Both the position numbers and the translations under genes were made by a program. Positions 1 through 5,603 of a DNA stretch of 6,671 nt are shown here, in pieces (the first letter of the stretch is position 1; every line of letters starts with the position of its first letter). Source of the DNA: Kiritimatiellia bacterium (GTDB taxonomy: Bacteria; Verrucomicrobiota; Kiritimatiellia; RFP12; UBA1067); assembly GCA_028701555.1 (NCBI GenBank), contig JAQVQN010000140.1:1-6671 (forward strand). Reading direction: 5' to 3'. The notes under the pieces are model-generated. The model saw only the letters and a program-made list of their open reading frames with translations. It did not search any database and was not told the DNA's origin.

Positions 1-1027
1 GGGGCGCGAGACGCTGGAGCGGGCGCTGTTCACTGGCGCACCTTGCGCCTGGGACCGCATGGTCGCGGCACTGGCAAAAAAGGGCAAGCCGGTCGCGGGC
101 AGGCTCAAGTTCGGTCTGGCGGCGGACCATGTGCGGCTCTTCCCCGACCCGACAGGCCGTCGCAACCTCAAGGACATTGACGGCACGTCAGAGAACGCTG
201 CCGCGGCGGACTTCATGTTGCATGAACTGCGCGCCTTCACGGAAAATCCTGAGGTCTCGATCTGCGCATCGATCGCGGGCGGTCGCAAAACCATGAGTGC
301 GCTGCTGATGTCGTGCATGTCGCTGCTGGGGCGGCGGCAGGACCGTGTGTTACATGTGCTGGTGAACCCGCCTTTCGATGGATGCCTTTCGCCGATCTTC
401 CTGTTCCCGGAGAGAGGCCGCAAGCATGCCGAGCCGTCGGGGCGTGCAGTCAGTTCTTCAAATGCGAGGATTACACTGTTCGACGTGCCTTTCGTGCGCA
501 TGCGCGGCTGGTATGAGGACACTTTCAAGAGTGCGCCGCCGGGATATGCGGCATTGGTCAGGGGCATCCAGAAGCAGGCTCCCGAGCCGGCGGTGCTGCC
601 GCAACTGACGCTCGACTTCGACACCGGACGTTTGCTGGTTGACAAGCTCACGGACACGCGGCTCTCGGCGACCGAGTTCGCCGTGGTGTCCTTGTATCTG
701 GAAGGGCAGACTGAGCCGGAAACCTTATTCGAGCGTGTCGTGTCCATGAAGCGGGGCAGACTAGCGCCTAGCGTGCCGGAATGGCGGCACCAGTTGCAGG
801 CGAGCAGCCGGTTCGTCAAGCGCGCGGATCTGCCGCCGGACAAGGCACAAGCAGAGCTGGAACAGGGAAAGGCGGATGTCAGTAAAGTGCTGGCCTCCGC
901 GCGCAAAAAGTTGGCGCGGCTGCCTGAACTGCGGCTGGTGCTTGATCGCCTGCTGCCCAGGCGCGGCGCCAAGCCCAATTATCCGTTGGCCCGCATAAAG
1001 ATTTTGGGGAGGCAGGGGGCGATTTGA
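1..1027 (+). CDS. CRISPR-associated ring-nuclease-type protein (Cas_NE0113/SSO2081-like) with C-terminal winged helix, 5' partial
   Basis: The reading frame is open to the left edge (first whole codon at base 2) and ends with TGA at 1025-1027. Nineteen residues precede the first ATG at 59 and fit the family, so the true start is upstream. Numbering from the ATG at 59, the protein shows the family pattern: an ENAAAADF helix (45-52), the diagnostic SIAGGRKTM (71-79), LVNPPF (101-106) and DVPFVRMRG (142-150). These belong to the CARF-like fold of the NE0113/SSO2081 family. Members are associated with type III CRISPR systems and cleave cyclic oligoadenylate, shutting off the alarm signal. Residues about 183-215 (LTLDFDTG...LSATEFAVVSLYLEG) and 273-316 (DVSKVL..RKKL to YPLARIKIL) look like the two halves of a winged helix-turn-helix, separated by a charged helical stretch. 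The N-terminal loop of the nuclease domain is outside the window, so activity cannot be judged. No cas gene or repeat array is visible here. Family call firm; the ring-nuclease role is by homology. Confidence 0.85.
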   Translation, partial: GRETLERALFTGAPCAWDRMVAALAKKGKPVAGRLKFGLAADHVRLFPDPTGRRNLKDIDGTSENAAAADFMLHELRAFTENPEVSICASIAGGRKTMSALLMSCMSLLGRRQDRVLHVLVNPPFDGCLSPIFLFPERGRKHAEPSGRAVSSSNARITLFDVPFVRMRGWYEDTFKSAPPGYAALVRGIQKQAPEPAVLPQLTLDFDTGRLLVDKLTDTRLSATEFAVVSLYLEGQTEPETLFERVVSMKRGRLAPSVPEWRHQLQASSRFVKRADLPPDKAQAELEQGKADVSKVLASARKKLARLPELRLVLDRLLPRRGAKPNYPLARIKILGRQGAI

Positions 1028-1060
1028 GCGGAAGGCGCGGGCGAGAGGGACGCTGGCTGG

Positions 1061-1088
1061 GACCCAGGACCCAGGGCCCAGGACTCAG
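1061..1088. repeat. Four tandem heptamers (GACCCAG type)
   Basis: Four consecutive 7-base units lie head to tail: GACCCAG, GACCCAG, GGCCCAG, GACTCAG. The first two are identical and the others each differ at one position. The array sits in the gap between two convergent genes, about 35 bases after the ring-nuclease stop codon. Nothing shows a function. It could be a slippage-prone simple repeat or part of the larger intergenic element that follows immediately. Confidence 0.7.
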
Positions 1089-1091
1089 GCC

Positions 1092-1192
1092 GGGATGCGG
1101 GACGTAAGGAATCAGCGCGGCTCGCGGGGACCCGCCTTCGTAAGCTACGGCGGGGCAAGCGCTCGCCCTCCAGGGACGCGGGAATCACCGCG
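1092..1192. repeat. GC-rich palindromic intergenic element bounded by imperfect direct repeats
   Basis: This non-coding stretch holds two inverted repeats. CCCGCC (1131-1136) pairs with GGCGGG (1149-1154) around a 12-base loop, and a near-perfect 16-base palindrome centred on AGCGCT spans 1153-1168. They are bracketed by matching sequence: GGGATGCGGGA (1092-1102) against GGGACGCGGGA (1173-1183), and GGAATCAGCGCG (1108-1119) against GGAATCACCGCG (1181-1192). The core (GGCTCGCGGGGAC, then the two palindromes and CGCTCGCCCTCCA) resembles short interspersed palindromes that I associate with Kiritimatiellota and related genomes; that link is from memory only. Lying between two convergent stop codons, it might also act as a transcription terminator for both genes, although there is no T-run. 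The rest of the gap (1028-1196) shows no gene. Confidence 0.55.
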
Positions 1193-1196
1193 TCGG

Positions 1197-1853
1197 TCAC
1201 AGGCCCATGTCTTCGTTCACCACGAGGACATGCATGTCGGTCAGGGTGGGTTTGCTGTCGATGATGGTGGTCACGTGGCAGATGCGCTGCGGCGAGTCGC
1301 AGTCGGAGCAGAACCCAGAGACCGCGCAGGGGGTCTGCTTGTTGAGGCGCATGGCGTTGGGCGGCGCGGATTTTTCTTTGATGCGCCGGATGGCGTCGCT
1401 GATGCCGCCTTCCACGATCTTATTGCGCCCGACTACCACGATGACCTTGGCGGGGCCGTAGATCATGGCCGCGACGCGGTTGCCATTGCCGTCGATGTTG
1501 ACCAGGCAGCCGTCGAGGGTGGCAGCGTTGGTGCCGGTCAGGAAAAGGTCACAGGTCTGTTGGCGGCGCATGATCTCCTGCCGCTGCTCTGGCGAAAGGT
1601 TGGGAAACCCGTGGTTTAGGATCTCTTTGCCCTGTCCGGCCAGGTCGGCGGTGAGTTCGAGGTCGGCGACGGAGAGCGAGCCGCCGAAGCCGACGTTCTG
1701 GGCTGCGGCGGCATGTGCGAGGATGTACTGTGCGGCATCGCCCGCAGTGGCGCAGTAGACGGCGGTGAAGTGTTTCCGGTTTAGGCTCTCAACCAGTTTC
1801 AGGCATTTCTTCTCCGAAGTCCATTGGTTCAACTTTTCTGTTCTGGGCAGCAT
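1197..1853 (-). CDS. LUD-domain (DUF162, LutC-like) protein, stand-alone form
   Basis: A complete 218-residue protein of the LUD fold (PF02589), the family named after the lactate-utilisation proteins LutB and LutC. Hallmarks are GFGGSLSVADLEL (55-67), TGTNAATLDGCLVNIDGNGN (106-125) and AMIYGPAKVIVVVG (129-142). These glycine-rich loops are probably a nucleotide- or sugar-phosphate-like ligand pocket. The C-terminus carries C176, C182, C185 and C192 (spacing C-x5-C-x2-C-x6-C), which suggests a metal or iron-sulfur site. I recall similar cysteines in other stand-alone members. No lutA or lutB neighbour is present, so a role in lactate oxidation is not supported. The ATG start is favoured by an AAGGAGA ribosome site 7 bases upstream. 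The gene begins 27 bases after the DUF721 gene on the same strand and is probably cotranscribed with it. It is predicted cytoplasmic, with no signal peptide. The family call is firm; the biological role is unknown. Confidence 0.9.
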   Translation of the reverse strand: MLPRTEKLNQWTSEKKCLKLVESLNRKHFTAVYCATAGDAAQYILAHAAAAQNVGFGGSLSVADLELTADLAGQGKEILNHGFPNLSPEQRQEIMRRQQTCDLFLTGTNAATLDGCLVNIDGNGNRVAAMIYGPAKVIVVVGRNKIVEGGISDAIRRIKEKSAPPNAMRLNKQTPCAVSGFCSDCDSPQRICHVTTIIDSKPTLTDMHVLVVNEDMGL

Positions 1854-1860
1854 GGCTGTT

Positions 1861-1867
1861 TCTCCTT
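1861..1867 (-). promoter_or_regulatory. Strong ribosome binding site of the LUD-domain gene
   Basis: AAGGAGA on the minus strand, separated from the ATG (1853-1851) by 7 bases. It is an almost ideal Shine-Dalgarno sequence and fixes the start of the LUD gene. It lies in the 27-base gap after the upstream DUF721 gene. Confidence 0.8.
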
Positions 1868-1880
1868 GGGTTGTGATGTT

Positions 1881-2405
1881 TCAGGGCAGGGTAACCGAGT
1901 TGACTATGAGGCGCACATGACGTACACGGTCGCCGCCGACCAACGCTTTCACGGCTTTTTCGATATTCTTCAGGTGTGCGCGACGGATTTCGAATAGGTG
2001 CGGTGAAGAGTCCACATAGATGTAAAGGGTGTTGTTGTCCCATTTACCGGGCCGTGCCACCTTCGCGACTCCCGGCGGCACCATATCCGGCCATGCCTCG
2101 GTCAGGCGATTCATCCAGGGGCTCTCCTTGATTTTAAGGCGCGCCTTGATTTTTTCGACGACGCCAGCCATGTTTTCCGGGGCTTGGCGTGTCTCGGGCG
2201 GGTCGTGGTCGATCGGCAGGCCGGGAATGACATTGTTTAAAAGGCGTCGGACACCGCGGTTATGCCGTTTGTCGCGCTCTGTCAGCTCGCGCCGCACGGC
2301 GGACTTTCTGACACAGAAGGCAGAATCGTCGTCTTTGGAGTCGAAAAAGACGTTTTCCGGGGCCGGTTCCTCCGCTGAATCAAACTGATGTTTGCCTTTA
2401 CGCAT
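1881..2405 (-). CDS. DUF721/DciA-like protein
   Basis: A 174-residue cytoplasmic protein. Residues about 1-78 are charged and of low complexity, probably disordered or helical (for example RRELTERDKRHNRGVRRLL at 38-56). Residues about 80-170 match the DUF721 (PF05258) pattern: VVEKIKARLKI, then W97 and W105 (SPWMNRLTEAW), a short loop, LYIYVDSSPHLFEIRRAHL (127-145) and VRHVRLIVNS (161-170). DUF721 defines DciA, the ancestral bacterial protein that helps the replicative helicase DnaB load or act at forks. Here the domain is C-terminal, as I recall for the mycobacterial form, whereas the Vibrio form has it N-terminal. An in-frame TGA at 2420-2418 means that the ATG at 2405 is the first possible start, and no Shine-Dalgarno sequence precedes it. 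It leads the two-gene minus-strand unit with the LUD gene. The domain call is good; the replication role is by family only. Confidence 0.75.
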   Translation of the reverse strand: MRKGKHQFDSAEEPAPENVFFDSKDDDSAFCVRKSAVRRELTERDKRHNRGVRRLLNNVIPGLPIDHDPPETRQAPENMAGVVEKIKARLKIKESPWMNRLTEAWPDMVPPGVAKVARPGKWDNNTLYIYVDSSPHLFEIRRAHLKNIEKAVKALVGGDRVRHVRLIVNSVTLP

Positions 2406-2419
2406 GGGTAAAGTATATC
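2392..2419 (+). promoter_or_regulatory. Candidate promoter of the phosphofructokinase gene
   Basis: TTGCCT (2392-2397) and TATATC (2414-2419) each match 4/6 of the -35 and -10 consensus boxes, with a 16-base spacer. The predicted start near 2426 would leave a leader of about 33 bases containing the ribosome binding site. The site overlaps the candidate promoter of the opposing DUF721 gene and the first codons of that gene. The evidence is weak. Confidence 0.25.
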
Positions 2420-2441
2420 ATGGTCACATTAATGAAATGAA
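2412..2441 (-). promoter_or_regulatory. Candidate promoter of the DUF721-LUD unit, possibly giving a leaderless mRNA
   Basis: On the minus strand, TATACT (2417-2412) is a 5/6 match to the -10 box. A weak -35 candidate, TTCATT (2441-2436), lies 18 bases upstream. The expected transcription start falls at about 2405, the A of the ATG, which agrees with the absence of a ribosome binding site. This is pattern-matching only, and it assumes a sigma-70-like consensus. Confidence 0.35.
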
Positions 2442-2445
2442 GTGA

Positions 2446-2452
2446 AGAGGAG
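2446..2452 (+). promoter_or_regulatory. Ribosome binding site supporting a GTG start for phosphofructokinase
   Basis: AGAGGAG lies 6 bases before GTG at 2459. The next in-frame ATG (2474) has no comparable site, and starting there would cut into the conserved N-terminal strand before SGGPS, so the GTG start is preferred. Confidence 0.7.
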
Positions 2453-2458
2453 CATTTA

Positions 2459-3670
2459 GTGAAAAAAGGTAACATGCTGATAGCCCAGAGCGGCGGACCG
2501 TCCATGGTGATCAATCAGAGTCTTGTAGGTGCAGTTCTGGCGGCACGGGAAAATAAAGGCATCGCGAAGATCTACGGTGCACTGCACGGTATTCAGGGCA
2601 TCCTGAACGAGGACTTTATCGATTTGAAGAAAGAGAACCGCAAAACGCTGGAGGCGGTAGCGAACACGCCTGCCTCGGCACTGGGTTCTGTGCGCAGAAA
2701 GCCTACGCCGGAAGACTGCGAGGCGATTTTCCGTGTGCTGCTCAAGCTCGACGTGCGTTATTTCTTTTACATAGGGGGCAACGATTCGGCGGAAACAGTG
2801 CATATTATCAACGAGGCGGCGATTAAAGCCGATTATGCCATACACTGTTTTCACATCCCCAAGACCATTGACAACGACCTGCGCGAGAACGACCACACGC
2901 CGGGCTACGGCAGCGCAGCGCGTTTCGTGGCTTGCGCGGTCAAAGGTGACGATCTCGACAACCGCGCGCTGGGCGGGGTCAAGATCGACGTGATCATGGG
3001 GCGTAGCGCAGGTTTCCTGACTGCTGCGGCGGCCTTGGCGCGCCAAGACCCGGACGACGGTCCGCATCTGGTCTATCTGCCGGAGCGCGCGTTCAGCATC
3101 GAGCGCTTTGTCAAAGACGTGAAGGCTGCCATGAAGAAGTTCGGGCGCTGTGTGGTGGCGGTTTCGGAAGGTATCGCCGACAAGGACGGCACACCGATAG
3201 TCGCCAAATTCACGCAGGAGACGGATTCGCACGGCAACGTGCAGTTGAGCGGCACCGGGGCCCTAGGTGACCTTTTGGCCAAGGCGCTGAAAGAGCGCGC
3301 AGGCATCAAACGTGTGCGCGCCGATACCTTCGGGTATTTGCAGCGTTCGTTCCCCGGCATCGCCTCTGCCACCGACGCCCTCGAGGCGCGTCTGGTGGGG
3401 GTCGCGGCGGTTCAGGCTGCGGTTGACGAGGATGTCGCTAGCGGTTCAGTTGCGATTAAGCGGCGTCCGACCAAAAAGTACGGGGTGGATTTTGTGGTTG
3501 TGCCGCTGCGCAAGGTGGCTAAAGAGACCCGCCACATGCCTGACTCTTTCATCAACAAGGCTGGAAACAACGTGACGAGCGCCTTCATAGAGTACGCGCG
3601 TCCGCTGGCAGGCACACTGCCGCCTTGCGCACGGTTTGAGCAGTTGAGAGGGGCGAGGGAGGTGCGGTAG
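2459..3670 (+). CDS. pfp: Pyrophosphate-dependent 6-phosphofructokinase (diphosphate:fructose-6-phosphate 1-phosphotransferase)
   Basis: A complete 403-residue PFK-family enzyme with a GTG start. It interconverts fructose 6-phosphate and fructose 1,6-bisphosphate in glycolysis and gluconeogenesis, in the cytoplasm. Motifs in order are SGGPSMVINQSL (11-22), GGNDS (106-110), PKTIDND (134-140, containing the catalytic aspartate D138), TPGYGSAARF (147-156), MGRSAG (180-185), EGIADKDG (237-244) and YLQRSFPG (293-300). ATP-dependent enzymes have Gly in the positions occupied here by D109 (GGDGS to GGNDS) and K135 (PGTIDND to PKTIDND). Both replacements are the accepted marks of pyrophosphate use, which makes the reaction reversible. 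N108 replaces the usual Mg-binding aspartate, as I recall in a clostridial and spirochaetal GGNDS subgroup. It is the first gene of a plus-strand run and is divergent from the DUF721 gene. The enzyme family is certain; the phosphate donor is inferred from the two residues. Confidence 0.93.
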   Translation: MKKGNMLIAQSGGPSMVINQSLVGAVLAARENKGIAKIYGALHGIQGILNEDFIDLKKENRKTLEAVANTPASALGSVRRKPTPEDCEAIFRVLLKLDVRYFFYIGGNDSAETVHIINEAAIKADYAIHCFHIPKTIDNDLRENDHTPGYGSAARFVACAVKGDDLDNRALGGVKIDVIMGRSAGFLTAAAALARQDPDDGPHLVYLPERAFSIERFVKDVKAAMKKFGRCVVAVSEGIADKDGTPIVAKFTQETDSHGNVQLSGTGALGDLLAKALKERAGIKRVRADTFGYLQRSFPGIASATDALEARLVGVAAVQAAVDEDVASGSVAIKRRPTKKYGVDFVVVPLRKVAKETRHMPDSFINKAGNNVTSAFIEYARPLAGTLPPCARFEQLRGAREVR

Positions 3671-3726
3671 TGCTTTAGTTAATTAGTGCGGCAGTTGCGG
3701 GGCGGGCGGCAAGGAGAGCTTTTTTT

Positions 3727-4188
3727 ATGGAAACGATTGATAAAGATGCCAGCGGGATTGCGCCGGATGAGACGCTGTCGCGCATAGAGCTGCAGATTGA
3801 GCAGGAGAAGCTGAAGCTGGAGCGCGAGCGGATCATGCTGGAGCGCGAGCGTCTGGAGTCGGCGCGTGAGCGGGTCAAAGCGCAGGAAAGTTTGCATACC
3901 GACAAGAACGGCAAACTGGCTGTGAGTCTTTCTAATTTCATTCTGGTGTCGATCATATGCACTTTGGCAGGCGGCATATTGGGCGCTTTCTCGGCATCGT
4001 CGCATCTTAACCGACGCAGCACAGCCAGGCTTCAGGAGGTCATGCAGACATTGGCTGAAACTTCACCGGAGGGGGTGGGGGTCACCACCAACCAAGCCCA
4101 GTCCGTCGCGTCGGATCTGCCGGCCTGGTTAAAGGCCATGCAGCCAAAGGACGCGCATGCCGGCATCTCGCTGGTGGTCATACAGTAG
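3727..4188 (+). CDS. Small coiled-coil, single-span membrane protein of unknown function
   Basis: A 153-residue protein that I cannot assign to a family. Residues about 15-55 form a highly charged helix with repeated Leu-Glu-Arg-Glu-Arg units (KLKLERERIMLERERLESAR at 28-47), likely a coiled coil or single alpha-helix. A hydrophobic stretch at about 65-90 (LAVSLSNFILVSIICTLAGG and on to GAFSA) is one membrane segment. A short polar tail follows (91-153) with no recognisable motif. There is no cleavable signal peptide, so the charged helix is probably cytoplasmic and the tail periplasmic, but this topology is inferred. The ATG is preceded by AAGGAGAG (3711-3718) and a spacer containing seven T, which supports the start. 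It lies 56 bases after phosphofructokinase and 41 before the phosphohexomutase, so cotranscription is plausible. I see no functional link. Confidence 0.7.
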   Translation: METIDKDASGIAPDETLSRIELQIEQEKLKLERERIMLERERLESARERVKAQESLHTDKNGKLAVSLSNFILVSIICTLAGGILGAFSASSHLNRRSTARLQEVMQTLAETSPEGVGVTTNQAQSVASDLPAWLKAMQPKDAHAGISLVVIQ

Positions 4189-4229
4189 CGAGGTGCGGTT
4201 GGCCAGGCCCACAGACAAAGGGATCGGTA

Positions 4230-5600
4230 ATGTCGTTTTTTAAAGCTTATGACATGCGCGGCGAGTTCGGGAGGGACTTTAGTCTCGACACCGTATACCG
4301 CATCGGGCGCTGGCTGCCGTCGCTGCTGGAAGCGCGGCGCATGCTGGTGGGGCGGGACGCGCGACTGACTTCAGAAGCCGTGCGTGACGCGCTGGTGCGA
4401 GGTTTGACGGAGGCTGGTTGCGATGTGGACGACATGGGTCTGGCCACGACGCCGATGGTATACTTTTTTACTGCGCGGGACGGTTATGACGCTTCGGTGC
4501 AGATTACGGCATCGCATAATCCGGCCAGCCACAATGGAATGAAAGTATCTAGGTCTGAAGCCGTGCCGGTGGGGTACGACAGCGGCTTGGCCGATCTTGA
4601 GCAGCGGGTGCTTTCGGGCGAGCTGCCGAATGCGGCGGCAAAGGTCGGCGAACAGCGGCAGGTTGAGTGCCGCGGACGCTTTGTTGAATGGCTGCGCGGG
4701 TACGAGAGTGATTTATCGGGGCTGCGTTTCGCGGTTGACTGTTCAGACGGTGTGGCGGGCATGTTCGCGCGCGAGCTTTTCGGCGCCGGCCCGCTGTATC
4801 TCAACGATGTGCCGGACGGCCGTTTCCCGAATCACGCGCCCAACCCGCTTGAGGCCGAGAACCGCGAGCAGTTGAGGTCAGCGGTGTTGGACGGGAGGCT
4901 TGATGCGGGAGTCATATTTGACGGTGACGCCGACAGGGTCATGTTTTTGGACGAGACCGGGGCATTCGTGCAGCCTGATTATCTGATACCGCTTTTGGCG
5001 CGGCATTTCCTGATAACGGAACCTGGCGCCACTGTTATCCACGACATACGCACCTCACGCGGCGTGATAGAGGCCCTTAAGGCGGACGGTGCGCTGCCGC
5101 TGATGGGCAAGGTGGGGCACGCCTTCGCCAAAATATTGTTGCGCCAGAGCGGGGCGGTCTGCGGAGGTGAATTGGCCGGACACTATTATTTCAGGGATTT
5201 CTTCTGCTGCGACTCCGGTGAGCTGGCGGCCCTGCTGATTTTAGAGGCACTAGCCGTGGCCAAAAGGCGCGGGCTCAGCTTTAGCGGTCTGGTTGGTCCG
5301 ATCCGCAAATATGCCAACTCGGGGGAGCGCAACTACCGCATTGAGGACAAAGACGGTGCGATCCAGGCGGTCTTGGCTTATTTGGAGAATTGTGGCGAAC
5401 CCGTGGAACGGGCAGATTTCGACGGTGTGCGGGTTGATTTTGCGGATTGGTGGGTGAATGTCCGCAAATCCAACACCGAACCATACCTGCGTTTGGTGGC
5501 TGAGGCGGTAGACGCGGAAAGTCTGGCCAGCAGATTGAAAGATTTGGAAAAGGCGCTAGCACCTTTTGTGGACGGATCCGGGGCGGGATGTGGGGTGTGA
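4230..5600 (+). CDS. Phosphomannomutase/phosphoglucomutase (alpha-D-phosphohexomutase family)
   Basis: A complete 456-residue cytoplasmic enzyme, a normal length for bacterial PMM/PGM (ManB/AlgC type). It moves phosphate between C6 and C1 of mannose or glucose, supplying precursors for GDP-mannose, UDP-glucose and envelope polysaccharides. All four family loops are intact: KAYDMRG (5-11) with TASHNP (93-98, the phosphoserine being S95), the metal loop DGDADR (231-236), the sugar-specificity loop GGELAGHYYF (312-321), and the phosphate loop RKSNTEPYLR (412-421). The GELxGH form of the sugar loop is typical of PMM/PGM and not of phosphoglucosamine mutase. Which hexose is preferred cannot be read from sequence. 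The start ATG follows a modest AAAGGGA site. The stop codon is 3 bases before the ABC ATPase, so translation is probably coupled. The family call is secure. Confidence 0.95.
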   Translation: MSFFKAYDMRGEFGRDFSLDTVYRIGRWLPSLLEARRMLVGRDARLTSEAVRDALVRGLTEAGCDVDDMGLATTPMVYFFTARDGYDASVQITASHNPASHNGMKVSRSEAVPVGYDSGLADLEQRVLSGELPNAAAKVGEQRQVECRGRFVEWLRGYESDLSGLRFAVDCSDGVAGMFARELFGAGPLYLNDVPDGRFPNHAPNPLEAENREQLRSAVLDGRLDAGVIFDGDADRVMFLDETGAFVQPDYLIPLLARHFLITEPGATVIHDIRTSRGVIEALKADGALPLMGKVGHAFAKILLRQSGAVCGGELAGHYYFRDFFCCDSGELAALLILEALAVAKRRGLSFSGLVGPIRKYANSGERNYRIEDKDGAIQAVLAYLENCGEPVERADFDGVRVDFADWWVNVRKSNTEPYLRLVAEAVDAESLASRLKDLEKALAPFVDGSGAGCGV

Positions 5601-5603
5601 CGG

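Noticed and set aside
59..1027. Taking the ATG at 59 as the true start of the ring-nuclease gene
   Set aside because: The frame is open upstream to the window edge, the 19 preceding residues fit the family, and the essential N-terminal strand would otherwise be missing.
1028..1196. CRISPR array next to the ring-nuclease gene
   Set aside because: The repeats here are tandem 7-mers without spacers and a palindromic element with only two imperfect flanks; there is no regular 25-40 base repeat with unique spacers.
1095..1619. A 174-codon open frame on the plus strand, opposite the LUD gene
   Set aside because: Composition (Gly, Val, Asp, His rich, no motifs) is that of an antisense shadow, and it would run through the palindromic element. 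The LUD frame on the other strand has clear family motifs and a ribosome site.
2456..3232. A 258-codon open frame on the minus strand, antisense to phosphofructokinase
   Set aside because: It lies wholly within a certain gene, shows no family motif and is rich in Arg, Val and His as expected of a complement of GC-rich coding sequence.
3671..3726. Rho-independent terminator after phosphofructokinase, suggested by the T-run
   Set aside because: The run of seven T is not preceded by a convincing GC stem; it is the spacer between a ribosome site and the next start codon.
3675..4022. Two overlapping minus-strand open frames opposite the coiled-coil membrane protein
   Set aside because: The Leu-, Arg- and Ser-rich sequences are complements of the repetitive Glu/Arg/Leu codons. 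The plus-strand gene has a good ribosome site and a coherent helix-membrane layout.
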